A stretch of DNA of 64,000 nt, from assembly GCF_007748095.1 (NCBI RefSeq), contig NZ_CP036287.1:434001-498000 (forward strand). The letters are read 5' to 3'. This stretch comes from Engelhardtia mirabilis (GTDB taxonomy: Bacteria > Planctomycetota > UBA1135 > GCA-002686595). Shown one piece after another: positions 40,623-49,396 of the stretch. The notes beneath the pieces were generated by a model. The model had not been told where the DNA came from, did not search any database, and saw only the letters and a list, made by a program, of their open reading frames with translations. How positions within the stretch are numbered: the stretch's first letter is position 1; each line of letters starts with the position of its first letter. The translations under genes and the position numbers were made by a program.

Positions 40623-41524
40623 CCTCCCAAGCAAACGACATCAGCCCCGAGCTGCGCGAGCTGCTGGGGGACATCGGCAAGCAGCGCGAGAGCGTGTTGT
40701 TGGGCGTCACGACCGCTGATGTGGACAAGCTCGTGCGGCGGCCTGATGGTGGCGCAGTGGGCCGTTCGTCTGGCTCGATGAGCGCAGCGGAGCGTGAAGT
40801 GCTCGACACGCGACGTTTCGAATTGGCGGCGGCGCTCGCGCGCTCGGGCAAGGCGCTGGTCGCGGCGGGGGTGCCCGGGTTCGAGGACGTGGCCGTCGAC
40901 GGTCCGGCCATGGTCGACCCGGTGCGCCGGGACCGGACACTCCGATTGATCGATCTGCTCGACGGTGGTGACGCTCTTTGCGGCGCCGTCGCCTCGGGGG
41001 CAGCCAATGCGTCGACGGTGGAGTACCTGTTCGCGGCATCGATTCGGCTGGTCGCGAGGCCGGATGCCCAGATTGGTCTCGCCTATGCCCTGCGAGCGCA
41101 AGGCTCCGCCGACGCAGCCGGACGAGCCTTCTCGAACCTGCTCCGCGTGGACGAGACGCCTGCCGTGCAGAGCTACGCCGCAGAAGGGCTGAACATCCTC
41201 GGCGGCGATGACGGCGATGGCGCGATCAGTCTGCGATGGCTCCGACGTGCCGCCCATCTCGCGCCCGAGCGCTTTCGGCCAGCGGCGGCGTGGGCCTTTG
41301 AGAGCATCCGCTCTGCAGATGCTGCTGAGGCGCATCGAGCGATCCAGCACCTCGCGACCTTCGACGAGAGTTACATCGACGAGGCGAAAGCCTTGATGGG
41401 CCGACGCGCCGCGGCACGAGCCACGGGTGCCCTCACGCTCAGCGACGAGGCGCGGCGCCTGGCGGCGGACCTGCAATCTGACCACAACACAATCGTCGAG
41501 GAGGTCGTCCGTGCGCTCCTTTAG
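40619..41524 (+). CDS. Hypothetical TPR/HEAT-like helical protein
   Basis: A 301-aa protein starting MTSQANDISPELRELLGD at the ATG inside the ATGA overlap. The C-terminal two thirds are repeats of paired helices (ARPDAQIGLAYALRAQGSAD, then AVQSYAAEGLNILGG and HLAPERFRPAAAWAFESI), TPR- or HEAT-like. The last ~95 residues are duplicated in the gene at 41784-42206. Its last codons overlap the next small secreted-protein gene. Function unknown. Confidence 0.65.
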   Translation: MTSQANDISPELRELLGDIGKQRESVLLGVTTADVDKLVRRPDGGAVGRSSGSMSAAEREVLDTRRFELAAALARSGKALVAAGVPGFEDVAVDGPAMVDPVRRDRTLRLIDLLDGGDALCGAVASGAANASTVEYLFAASIRLVARPDAQIGLAYALRAQGSADAAGRAFSNLLRVDETPAVQSYAAEGLNILGGDDGDGAISLRWLRRAAHLAPERFRPAAAWAFESIRSADAAEAHRAIQHLATFDESYIDEAKALMGRRAAARATGALTLSDEARRLAADLQSDHNTIVEEVVRALL

Positions 41525-41756
41525 TCGAGCCGTCATCGTGATACTTGCGGCCTTGGCCCTTCCGGCGGATCTATCCGCGCAGGGCGGAACCGGGGGGATT
41601 CCGGCCAAGAGGGGCAACCCCGTCCAGTCTCCTGTCGCCCGCGGCACGACCAAGGCTGGGCCCCAGACCCCCCAACCCTCGCCGCCGCCGATTCCACCCT
41701 CGGCTGTGAAGAGGAACTTCGGTCAGCCGCCCTCCGGCCCTCCTTCCGGGCGCTGA
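41511..41756 (+). CDS. Small secreted Gly/Pro-rich protein, copy 1
   Basis: An 81-aa product from a GTG inside the end of the previous gene. The signal peptide is MRSFSRAVIVILAALALPAD ending LSAQ; the mature ~55 residues start GGTGGIP and are Pro/Gly/Ser-rich with no Cys. It is a paralogue of the 81-aa protein at 42193-42438: same length, same start and mature N-terminus. Overlap with the upstream gene suggests coupled expression. Confidence 0.65.
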   Translation: MRSFSRAVIVILAALALPADLSAQGGTGGIPAKRGNPVQSPVARGTTKAGPQTPQPSPPPIPPSAVKRNFGQPPSGPPSGR

Positions 41757-41783
41757 CGCGCTGCACCGGCGCGGCTGCTCGGC

Positions 41784-42206
41784 ATGCGAAGGCTCCTTCA
41801 TGCGCTCGTGGTTCTGGGCCTGGCGCTCACGTCCATGAACCTGCTCGAGAGAGGTGACCATGACGCACAGTCGGAGGCGCCGGGGATCGAGTCGGCGATG
41901 ACCAGCGACCTCGAATCCGATGCAACTCTGGTTTTCGAGCGCGCGACCGAGCGGCTGCGGCCAGCAGTCGAGCGGGCTTGCGAAGGCAGCCGCGCCGAGG
42001 ACGGCGATCAGATCGACCGCGCTCTCGGCCACCTCGCGACCTTCGACCCGGGCCATCTGGCGGAAGCCGAGGTACTCATGAAGAACCGAATCGCAGCCCG
42101 ACGCAGCGGACAGTTGGTGCTCAGCGATGGGGCCCGCCGCATCGCCGCCGAGCTGCAGACCGATAGCAACCCCATCGTCTTGGAGGTCGTCCGTGCGCTC
42201 CTTTAA
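41784..42206 (+). CDS. Truncated paralogue of the helical protein, with its own signal-like front
   Basis: A 140-aa product. The first ~20 residues (MRRLLHALVVLGLALTSMNL) are hydrophobic and signal-like; from ~50 on it matches the C-terminal 95 residues of the 40619 gene (HLATFDPGHLAEAEVLMKNR, then LVLSDGARRIAAELQTDSNP and VVRALL). This is the remainder of a tandem duplication. It may be functional or a remnant. Confidence 0.55.
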   Translation: MRRLLHALVVLGLALTSMNLLERGDHDAQSEAPGIESAMTSDLESDATLVFERATERLRPAVERACEGSRAEDGDQIDRALGHLATFDPGHLAEAEVLMKNRIAARRSGQLVLSDGARRIAAELQTDSNPIVLEVVRALL

Positions 42207-42438
42207 GCGAGCACTGATCCTCGTCATCGCTGCCCTGGCCTGCCCCGCGGAGTTGCCGGCCCAGGGCTCGACCGGCGGCATCCCCGTCCGTGTTCATTCA
42301 CCGGCCAAGTCTCCGATTCCATGCCCGTCCCCGCGGGCCGCGCACGGTGGCTCGAGTGGTCAACCCGCCAGGACCGGGGGGCAAGAGGTACCGGGCCCCG
42401 CTGGCCAGGTACCGTCGGGACCGCCGCCGGGCCATTGA
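42193..42438 (+). CDS. Small secreted Gly/Pro-rich protein, copy 2
   Basis: An 81-aa product from a GTG inside the end of the previous frame: MRSFKRALILVIAALACPAE, cleavage after LPAQ, then GSTGGIPVRVHSPAKSP and a Gly/Pro-rich tail ending SGPPPGH. It is clearly a copy of 41511-41756 in length, signal, mature start and tail, and it keeps the same overlap with its upstream partner. Confidence 0.6.
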   Translation: MRSFKRALILVIAALACPAELPAQGSTGGIPVRVHSPAKSPIPCPSPRAAHGGSSGQPARTGGQEVPGPAGQVPSGPPPGH

Positions 42439-42498
42439 GCCTTCGGCAGACGTGCCCGCGCCCGCGGCTTGCAGGTCCACGGCCCTCGACCGACCAAG

Positions 42499-45400
42499 AT
42501 GCAGCGACTCATTGCAATCCTCGCGGTCCTCGTTGCCCTCGCGGCCGGGGTCTACTGGTTCGGGGCACGGGGCTCGTCCGATCCGGCGGGCGAGCAGAGG
42601 GGCGATGCCGCTGGGCAGGTCGAGTCCGAATCCAGTGCAGGGTCGACCAACGCAACGGAGCCGAGCGGGTCGGAAGCACCGACCGCTTCGACGACGACCC
42701 CTCGATCCCCGTCACCCATCGCTTCCGCCCGCGCCGAGCAGGGAACCGGTCGCCGCTCGGCGCAGGCCGGCCTCGAAACCCCCTTCGTCATCGACGAGTC
42801 TGGCCAAGGCATCGACGGCGCCCAGGTCATCTTCCTCGCCTGGCACGCGCGCTTCTGGGCCCACGGCGCGGGGGCCACTCTCAGCCCGACCGAAGACCTG
42901 CTCGACGAGGCCGATGTCCGCGTGACGGTCGACGGCGGCTACCTCGACGCAGCGCCCGACCTCGCCAGAGCGAACGAGGCCTGGTTCGGCCCCCTGCTCT
43001 GGGCTGCCCGACCCGGGTATCGCGCCGTGGCGGTCACCGCCGACTACCAGCAAGCCGAGTCCCTCCTGGACCAGCCGGTCGTTCTCGAGCGCGCGCCGGT
43101 GGGGCGGGTCACTGTCCTCGCGCCCGATGCCTCGCCAGTCGCCGGTGCCAACGTGGAGGTCCGGCTCCCTGCGGCGATCGTGCAGGGCGGCTTCGACATT
43201 CCGATCGTCGCCCACGCCCGCGCGCTCTTCTTCTACCGCACGGTGACGGACGAGCGCGGCACTGCCGAGCTGCCCGCCGGGCCGGGCCCGATCGGCCCGC
43301 TGCTCGACGAAGTGCTCGTGCGTGCGAGTGTCCAGGACCAAGCCTCCCCGTGGCTGCGACTGGGCCTGGGTGAATCGGGAACGGTCCAGCTCGAGTCGAC
43401 CTTCTACGTCGCCGGGCAGGTTCAGGGCTGGGGCGACGCGGTCGAGGAGCACACGATCCCTCCCGCAGTCGTCGTCGATCACCGCGAATCCGACGGTTGG
43501 CTCCAGCTCGCGTCCTGCGTCCCCCGCGACGACGGCGCATTCGGGCCTATGGCTGTTCCCCACCGCGCCGGCGATTACCGCGTGCGTCTGGACGGCGAGA
43601 GCATCGAGCCCCGCGCGGCCCTCTTCGACCAGGGCACGGTCGGTGGACTCGTGCGGCTCTCCCTCGAGGCCGTGTTCGGCGCAGACCTGTGGATTCTTCT
43701 TCGCGATCTCGAAACGAACGAAGACCTACGCGACGCCCACGTCGAGCTGAGTTGGGTGGGGGAGGCGGGCCGCATCGTGCGGACCGCGGATCGCGACCAC
43801 AGCTCCGATTACCCGTACTTCTTGGGCGGCGCCCTGCCGAGCGGCGTCGAGCTGGACGTCGTCGCGCGCGCGCCTTCCTACGCGCCGGCCAGGCGAACCG
43901 GGCTCGTGCTGCCGGCCGACGGCGAAGAAGCGCAGATCCTGTTGCTGCGGCCCGCCGCCAGCCTCGTCGGACGCGTCGAGGGTCTGACCATGCCTCCCGC
44001 CGAGCTGGGCCTCCTGATTCGCGGCGCCGGCGCCGACGAGCCGGTTCGGGTCGAGGTCCAACTGGACGCGGAGGGTGCCTTCGCGACGGACGAGGCCCCG
44101 GCCGGAGGATTGGATTGCGTTGCGATCCTCGCGGACGGCTCGCGCTCATCGCTGGCATCGATCGGGCCCGGCGATGAGCGGTCGGTGGTGCTCGAGTTCG
44201 GCCCTCGAGTCGTGATCGGAGGGCGGGTGGTCGACAGTCGAACCGGAGATCCTCTGGACGAGGCCAGAGTGACTCCAGTCTTGAACCTCGCCGGACGAGC
44301 GACCGCGACTCTTCCCGAGCCCGTCGTCGCTGGCCCGGGGGGCCGCTTCGAACTCGCGCTCGCGATTCCCCCGCAGGGGCGGATCGATCTGCGCGCCACG
44401 GGTCCCGGGCACACGCCACTCGTGCAACAGGTGGACCTGGTGACATCGGTCGTCGAGGTCGAGCTGCGACTGATGCCCTTGGCGGACTTCATCCTGCGGT
44501 TCGAGTCCAGCCAGGGCCACGGTCTGGCCGGCGCCGAGTTCGAAGCCACCGGCCCCACGCCCATTGCTCGGCGCACGCTCGAATCCGACGAAGTGGTGCT
44601 CGAGGGCGTCGCCTTCGGCTCCTACTTCGGCCATCTGATCGAGGCCGAGGGTGACCGCCAGCGATGGTTCTGGTTCGTCGTTCAACCGAGCGTCGATAGT
44701 CAGGCGATCCAGGTCGACGGGCCAGGGAGCCTCGAGGTGTTGCTTCCAATCCAAGAGGGTCAGCCGCCGTGGACCTGGCTCGACGTCGTCCTGACGGTGG
44801 GCGATGCGGCGGCCTTCAAAGGGCTGGAGCAGACGATTCGGGTGCCCCTCGGTCCAGGGCAAGACCGCATCGTCGTGGACGGCCTGCCCCTGGGATCCTG
44901 TCGAGTCGACCTGTGGGCCGAAGAGGCCGCCGACTCGGTTGCGAGCGGCAAGACCGCAATGACCACTACCGAGCCACACGCTGTTCTCGATCTCGATAGC
45001 GGACCCAGTCCCTTCTGGGTCAGGGTCGTCGACTCCGGCGGCGAGCCAGCCGCTGGCGTCGATGTACTCGGGCGCACTCCGCGAGGTGAGCAACACCTCT
45101 TTCGTGGAACGACCGACGCTGACGGCCTGGTGGTCTACGACGGGCCGATCGACGACCAACTCGTCCTGGATGCGGTCGCCACCGATGGAGCTTCGGCATT
45201 CGGCTTCGCCGTGGTGGCACTCGAGCGCCAGTCGGCGGCCTCGCGCGAGCGGCCCCTGACGATCGAACTGCGCGACGACGCGTCCGTCAGCATCCGACTC
45301 AGCGACCCGACGGGGCCGCAGGAGGGCGTGCAGGTGACCTTCGTCAACGTCTCCAACGTTCGGTCACTCGGAGGCACCACCGTCACCGACGCAGGCGGCG

Positions 45401-45819
45401 TCGCCAGGCTGGACGGCGTCGGGGCGGGCTCGGTATCTGCGCGCATCAGCGACCCGCGCTGGCTTCCGATCAATGCAATCGTCGACGCAACGGTCGACGG
45501 GGACACGGTAGATCGCGAGCTGAAACGTCCCTGTGTGCTTCGGATCCAGGTGACGCACGGTGGGAGTGCCGCGCCCGAGGCCGTCGCCATCTCCGTCCGC
45601 CAGTCCGCCTTCGGTGACTACAACCTCGAGGAGTACCCGGTCTTCGGGCTCCAGTCGACCCCCGCGGGTTTTGCGACCGGCCCCGACGGAACTCTCGAGA
45701 TCACCGGCGTTCCGGAGGGCGAGGTCGAGCTCGTCGCCCGCTGGGGTGATTCGCGGGCGTCGTTCTCGGTGACGGTGGCGCCGGGCCAGGCCAACGCCGT
45801 CGAGTTGCAGTTGGACTGA
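42499..45819 (+). CDS. Large membrane-anchored carboxypeptidase-regulatory-like protein
   Basis: About 1106 aa from the ATG at 42499 (MQRLIAILAVLVALAAGVYW), with one N-terminal transmembrane or uncleaved signal helix. The rest is a chain of ~90-aa beta-sandwich modules (G-x-V-x-D/T-x-x-x-G-x-P-L-x-x-A patterns such as VVIGGRVVDSRTGDPLDEAR) like carboxypeptidase-D regulatory or SdrD-B repeats. The last ~420 residues are paralogous to the partial protein at the window's left edge. No catalytic site is seen. Probably a periplasmic or cell-surface structural or binding protein. Confidence 0.8.
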   Translation: MQRLIAILAVLVALAAGVYWFGARGSSDPAGEQRGDAAGQVESESSAGSTNATEPSGSEAPTASTTTPRSPSPIASARAEQGTGRRSAQAGLETPFVIDESGQGIDGAQVIFLAWHARFWAHGAGATLSPTEDLLDEADVRVTVDGGYLDAAPDLARANEAWFGPLLWAARPGYRAVAVTADYQQAESLLDQPVVLERAPVGRVTVLAPDASPVAGANVEVRLPAAIVQGGFDIPIVAHARALFFYRTVTDERGTAELPAGPGPIGPLLDEVLVRASVQDQASPWLRLGLGESGTVQLESTFYVAGQVQGWGDAVEEHTIPPAVVVDHRESDGWLQLASCVPRDDGAFGPMAVPHRAGDYRVRLDGESIEPRAALFDQGTVGGLVRLSLEAVFGADLWILLRDLETNEDLRDAHVELSWVGEAGRIVRTADRDHSSDYPYFLGGALPSGVELDVVARAPSYAPARRTGLVLPADGEEAQILLLRPAASLVGRVEGLTMPPAELGLLIRGAGADEPVRVEVQLDAEGAFATDEAPAGGLDCVAILADGSRSSLASIGPGDERSVVLEFGPRVVIGGRVVDSRTGDPLDEARVTPVLNLAGRATATLPEPVVAGPGGRFELALAIPPQGRIDLRATGPGHTPLVQQVDLVTSVVEVELRLMPLADFILRFESSQGHGLAGAEFEATGPTPIARRTLESDEVVLEGVAFGSYFGHLIEAEGDRQRWFWFVVQPSVDSQAIQVDGPGSLEVLLPIQEGQPPWTWLDVVLTVGDAAAFKGLEQTIRVPLGPGQDRIVVDGLPLGSCRVDLWAEEAADSVASGKTAMTTTEPHAVLDLDSGPSPFWVRVVDSGGEPAAGVDVLGRTPRGEQHLFRGTTDADGLVVYDGPIDDQLVLDAVATDGASAFGFAVVALERQSAASRERPLTIELRDDASVSIRLSDPTGPQEGVQVTFVNVSNVRSLGGTTVTDAGGVARLDGVGAGSVSARISDPRWLPINAIVDATVDGDTVDRELKRPCVLRIQVTHGGSAAPEAVAISVRQSAFGDYNLEEYPVFGLQSTPAGFATGPDGTLEITGVPEGEVELVARWGDSRASFSVTVAPGQANAVELQLD

Positions 45820-45880
45820 CGCGCTCGACTCCGCGTTGCCCGTAGAGCGGAGCACGCCCTCGCTCCCATAGACTCGGGCC

Positions 45881-46975
45881 ATGCACACCCCGCGTGTCCT
45901 CCAGCCCTTCCGGTTTCCCCGTACCGGGCACTCCATCGCCAACCGGGTCGTGCTCGCGGCCATGACCAACAAGCAGAGTCATGCCGACGGCTCCCTCTCG
46001 GACGACGAGCTGGCCTGGCTCGCGGCGCGGGCGTCGTTCGGGATCGTCACCACCTGCGCGGCGCACGTGGCGCGCGACGGTCAGGGTTGGGATGGGGAGC
46101 TGGGCGTGTTCGACGACGCCCTGCTCCCGGGGTTGACCCGTCTCGCCGAGGCCTTGAACGCTGCGGGAACCACATCCCTCGCGCAGATCTTCCACGGCGG
46201 TGTCCGGGCCCCTTCACGGCTGACGGGCCTCCAACCCTGGAGCGCCAGTGCGTTCGAGCTGGACGCTCCGAACTTCGAGCCTCCGCGGCCGGCGACCGAG
46301 CGTGATATCGAGGGCGCCATTGCGGCCTTCGCCTCCGCCGCCGTGCGCTGCGCCGCGGCGGGCTTCGACGGCGTCGAGCTCCACGGAGCCCACGGCTACC
46401 TGATCACCCAGTTCCTCGGCACCATCACGAACACCCGCGAGGACGAATGGGGCGGCTCGCTCGAGCGCCGCGCGCGCTTCGTCCGCGAGATCCTCGCAGC
46501 CGTCAAGGCTGCCGTCCCCGACACCTTCCTGGTCGGCGTGCGCCTGTCCCCCGAGGTGCCCGACATGGGCGTCACCCTCGCCGACTCGCTCCAGGTCGCG
46601 CGCTGGCTGGTGGAGGACGGCGTCGACTTCCTGCACGTCTCCAACTGGGACAGCTTCAAGCCGCCCGCCGCGCACCCGGACTCGGATCGTCCGCTCACCA
46701 CATGGTTCCGCGACGCCGTCGGGCCCGAGGTCCCCGTGATCGCCACCGGAGGGGTCTGGACGCCGGCCCAGGCCGACGAGGTCCTCGCGCACGGAGCCGA
46801 CATGATCGGGCTCGCGCGCGCCGCGATCGGGCACGCCCGCTGGCCGCTCGACGCCGCGACCCCGGGCTGGGAGCCGCAGCGCCCGCCCTATACCGCCGAC
46901 CACCTGCGCGCGAACGCCCTGGGTGAGGCGTTCATCGACTACATGCGGCGCTGGCCCGACTTCGTGCGGTCGTAG
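45881..46975 (+). CDS. NADH:flavin oxidoreductase, old yellow enzyme family
   Basis: A 364-aa TIM-barrel flavoenzyme. Visible are VVLAAMTNKQSHADGSLSDD (FMN/substrate entry), AQIFHGG, the active-site block GFDGVELHGAHGYLITQFL with the expected His, RREW-like NTREDEWGGSLERRARFV and the FMN-phosphate site ATGGVWTPAQADEVLAHGAD. Such enzymes reduce activated alkenes with NAD(P)H. It is a stand-alone gene with a 61-bp gap after the surface-protein gene. Substrate unknown. Confidence 0.92.
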   Translation: MHTPRVLQPFRFPRTGHSIANRVVLAAMTNKQSHADGSLSDDELAWLAARASFGIVTTCAAHVARDGQGWDGELGVFDDALLPGLTRLAEALNAAGTTSLAQIFHGGVRAPSRLTGLQPWSASAFELDAPNFEPPRPATERDIEGAIAAFASAAVRCAAAGFDGVELHGAHGYLITQFLGTITNTREDEWGGSLERRARFVREILAAVKAAVPDTFLVGVRLSPEVPDMGVTLADSLQVARWLVEDGVDFLHVSNWDSFKPPAAHPDSDRPLTTWFRDAVGPEVPVIATGGVWTPAQADEVLAHGADMIGLARAAIGHARWPLDAATPGWEPQRPPYTADHLRANALGEAFIDYMRRWPDFVRS

Positions 46976-47131
46976 GGGCGGGTCAGGACTACGGCGAGCG
47001 CCAACGGCGCTCACCCTCGAGGGCTACCGGAATCTGCGCCCGGTGCCTGCCGTTTGGACTCGACCGGGCGCGGATCTCGAACGCTGGGCACCGTGAGGTT
47101 CGTCGTCCCAGCTGTGCGCTGCGCCCTGGGG

Positions 47132-47899
47132 CTACAGCACGATCTCGAGGCCGTGGCTCAGCGCGAACCCCGCACTCTGTAGCGGATCGTCGAACGCCGC
47201 CTGGGCGAAGATCGACACCCCCGCCAACGCGGGTCCAGCGGTGTAGGCCAGGGACGCCTGGCCCGCGCCATCGGCGAGACTCGGAACCAGAACCGCGGTG
47301 CCGAGGTCGACGTACAAGGTCCCGCCCAGGAGCGGCGTCGCGCCAGCGGCCGTCGACACGGCGAACAGCCCGATCGCTCCACTGGGCGCTCCGGCCGCGT
47401 CGATGGTCGAGGGCAGCCCGCTCCCGCCACTACCGACCAGGGTCATGACGTTCGCTGTTGCGCCGGTGTCGTCGAGCTCGCCGTACGGCTTGAACGAGGC
47501 GTTCGGGTTCAAGAAGGGTCCGTAGGTCAGCTGGCACCCGAACTTGTTCGGCGATCCCGAGAAGGCGTGGCGCAGGTAGAAGACCGGGAGCTGCGGATTC
47601 ACGTCGAAGTCGAAGGGGGTGGTGTTCGCAAGCACGCCAACGCAGCCATTCCAGCCGCCGGCAGTGCCCCATGAGAAAGTCCCCGAGGGGCTACTGGTGA
47701 TGATGAAGCCGCTGGAGGCGCAGGGGAAGGCAATGAGGTCGAAGCTGCCGTGGACGATCTTCAGGCAGAATGACTTCGGACCGCCGGGGGTGTACGCCAC
47801 CGACACGCCCGTGATCTTGTCGCAGCTGAAGAATTGGGCGTTGGCGGGCAGGGCCGTCGCTGCGAGGAGCAGTGCAGCGGGGACGATTCGCTCGAGCAT
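47132..47899 (-). CDS. Secreted protein with lineage C-terminal module
   Basis: A 255-aa protein from the ATG at 47899 with signal peptide MLERIVPAALLLAATALPAN ending in AQ. The mature part is beta-rich with Cys pairs (FFSCDKI, FPCASSG, GGWNGCVG, NKFGCQL). The C-terminal ~80 residues (TLYVDLGTAVLVPSLADGAG, then ALAGVSIFAQAAFDDP and GFALSHGLEIVL) match the end module of the metallopeptidase at 4.7 kb. Binding or structural role likely. Confidence 0.75.
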   Translation of the reverse strand: MLERIVPAALLLAATALPANAQFFSCDKITGVSVAYTPGGPKSFCLKIVHGSFDLIAFPCASSGFIITSSPSGTFSWGTAGGWNGCVGVLANTTPFDFDVNPQLPVFYLRHAFSGSPNKFGCQLTYGPFLNPNASFKPYGELDDTGATANVMTLVGSGGSGLPSTIDAAGAPSGAIGLFAVSTAAGATPLLGGTLYVDLGTAVLVPSLADGAGQASLAYTAGPALAGVSIFAQAAFDDPLQSAGFALSHGLEIVL

Positions 47900-47997
47900 G
47901 GTTGTTCTCCAGGTTGAGAGACTGAGGCATTGCACCGTCGCGCGAGGCCCGCGACGGTGGTCGATCCTACGGCTTCGCGCGCTGCGGTCGGCCCCGC

Positions 47998-48049
47998 GAC
48001 CCGGTGCCGCGACCCGGTGCCGCGACCCGGTGCCGCGACCCGGTGCCCC
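47998..48049. repeat. Four tandem copies of a 13-bp unit
   Basis: GACCCGGTGCCGC is repeated at 47998, 48011 and 48024, with a fourth copy at 48037 differing in one base. It lies between divergent genes, 99 bp upstream of the minus-strand signal-peptide gene and 57 bp before the YdeI-like gene. Its GGTGCCGC core resembles repeats at 48.6-49.2 kb. Confidence 0.7.
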
Positions 48050-48106
48050 AGGAGCACGCCCAGATCGCCATTCCCGCCGCGCTGTGCTCCAATCGCAGCA
48101 CCAGCC

Positions 48107-48574
48107 ATGCACCACTTCGAGTCCGAGCTCGTGGCCGGGGAGAAGGCGCCCTACGACACCTGGACCTTCGTCGTCGTGCCCGACGCGATCTATCGGGAGC
48201 TCGGGCGGGCGCGCGCGCCGGTGCGCGGCACGATCGGGGGCGTCCCGTTCCTCGGGACGGTCAGCCGCAGCGGTGGCGTGCCGCGCCTGTTGGTCCGCTC
48301 CGAGCTGCTCGGTCGAATCGGGGCCTCCCGGGGAGACAGCGTCGACGTTCAGCTCGAGCTCGACCCCGAGCCGCGCACGGTCGAGGTGCCGCCGGAGCTC
48401 GAAGCGGTCTTCGACGAGGACCGGCAGGTCGCCGAGCTCTACTCGAAGATGTCTCCGTCCATGCGAGGCGCCTGGGCCACCTACGTCGGCGAGGCGAAGC
48501 GGCCCGAGACGCGCCAGCGGCGTGCAGAGAAGGCGCGCGAAGGCATCCGGGACAAGCTCTACCCGAACCAGTAG
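48107..48574 (+). CDS. YdeI/OmpD-associated family protein with DUF1905 domain
   Basis: A 155-aa protein from the ATG at 48107 (MHHFESELVAGEK). The DUF1905 part is DTWTFVVVPDAIYRELG, then GTIGGVPFLGTVSRSGG and VRSELLGRIGASRGDSVDVQ. The C-terminal OmdA-like segment is AVFDEDRQVAELYSKMSPSM, then RGAWATYVGEAKRPETRQRR, the conserved helix pair. These proteins are linked to stress and peptide resistance; a biochemical role is unknown. The longer in-frame extension upstream is low complexity. Confidence 0.85.
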   Translation: MHHFESELVAGEKAPYDTWTFVVVPDAIYRELGRARAPVRGTIGGVPFLGTVSRSGGVPRLLVRSELLGRIGASRGDSVDVQLELDPEPRTVEVPPELEAVFDEDRQVAELYSKMSPSMRGAWATYVGEAKRPETRQRRAEKAREGIRDKLYPNQ

Positions 48575-49229
48575 TTGGCGCCGGTCGCGCCTCGGTGCCG
48601 TCCGTGCCGCTCCACCTCCACGGTGTGCGGCACGGGATGTGGGTCGTCAGCAAGGGGGGACGACGACCGCCGCGCTCTGGGGGAGGCGCGAGTTGGCGTT
48701 CGGAGCGGCAGGGGGCGCTCACCCACCAAGACGTAGTCCGTACCCTTCGGAGCCGCGCAAGCTGCCGATTCATCGGGACCTCGACGGCGCTTCCCGAGCG
48801 GGGCGTCGACCTGGTGCATCGGGCGCCCACCGTTGCCGAGCTCGACGAACGAGCCCACGCCCACTTCGATCCTGGGGGAATTGCCAAAGTCGTGAGCCGG
48901 TGGCCCGCGGGATCCCGCGTCGGCGGGGACACCCAACGCGGTTCGGAGCCCCCGGCGGGCCTTCCGTCGGCTACGGGACGTGGCCGCCAACCCCGACGAA
49001 CTCCGACGCAGCCGACCCCATGGCGACCGCGCTCGGCTCCCCCCCGGCGCCGCGGCCCCCGGTGCCGCACACCGTGCCCCCCGGTGCCGCACACCGTGTG
49101 TCGTCTTCGATGTCGAGAAGTACCGCAAGACGACCGTGCCCCATCGACCCATGGGTCGGCTGTCCAGATATTGCTGCGGTACTCATCGGCGCCAAGAACG
49201 ATGCACGGTGTGCGGCACCGGATGTCGGG
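48575..49229. other. Intergenic with four copies of a 15-bp palindromic repeat
   Basis: No protein-coding gene is convincing in these ~650 bp. CACGGTGTGCGGCAC occurs at 48619-48633 and 49204-49218, and its complement GTGCCGCACACCGTG at 49062-49076 and 49084-49098. The middle pair forms a 22-bp tandem. The repeats are REP-like and may form hairpins. Confidence 0.55.
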
Positions 49230-49396
49230 CTAGTGTCCTGGATCGGAAATTCGGCGTCACTTCCCGGGCTCCGATCGCCGCTGGCGTCGCCAGCGCCTCC
49301 TCCGAGTATCGCAGCGGATACCCGTCGTCGGCGCGCCTAGCCAGCATCGATCGGACCTCCGGGCAGTGACGCCGAATTTCCGATCCAGGACACTAG
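49230..49396. mobile_element. MITE-like element with 31-bp perfect inverted ends (IS630/Tc1-type)
   Basis: CTAGTGTCCTGGATCGGAAA plus TTCGGCGTCAC (49230-49260) is exactly inverted at 49366-49396 around ~105 bp with no open frame. TA at both borders within CTAG indicates a TA target duplication, as for IS630/Tc1-mariner elements. It is a non-autonomous element that landed in the TAG stop codon of the minus-strand gene beside it. Confidence 0.75.

Noticed and set aside
41511..42438. Bacteriocin or RiPP precursor genes
   Set aside because: The two 81-aa proteins have ordinary Sec-type signals and Pro/Gly-rich mature parts with no Cys, GG leader or modification enzyme nearby.
47998..48049. CRISPR-like array
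   Set aside because: The 13-bp units are directly abutting with no spacers; it is a simple tandem repeat, and no cas genes are in the window.
47619..49340. A 573-codon plus-strand frame across the 47-49 kb region
   Set aside because: It runs through an antisense signal-peptide gene, tandem repeats and the YdeI-like gene in the wrong frame.
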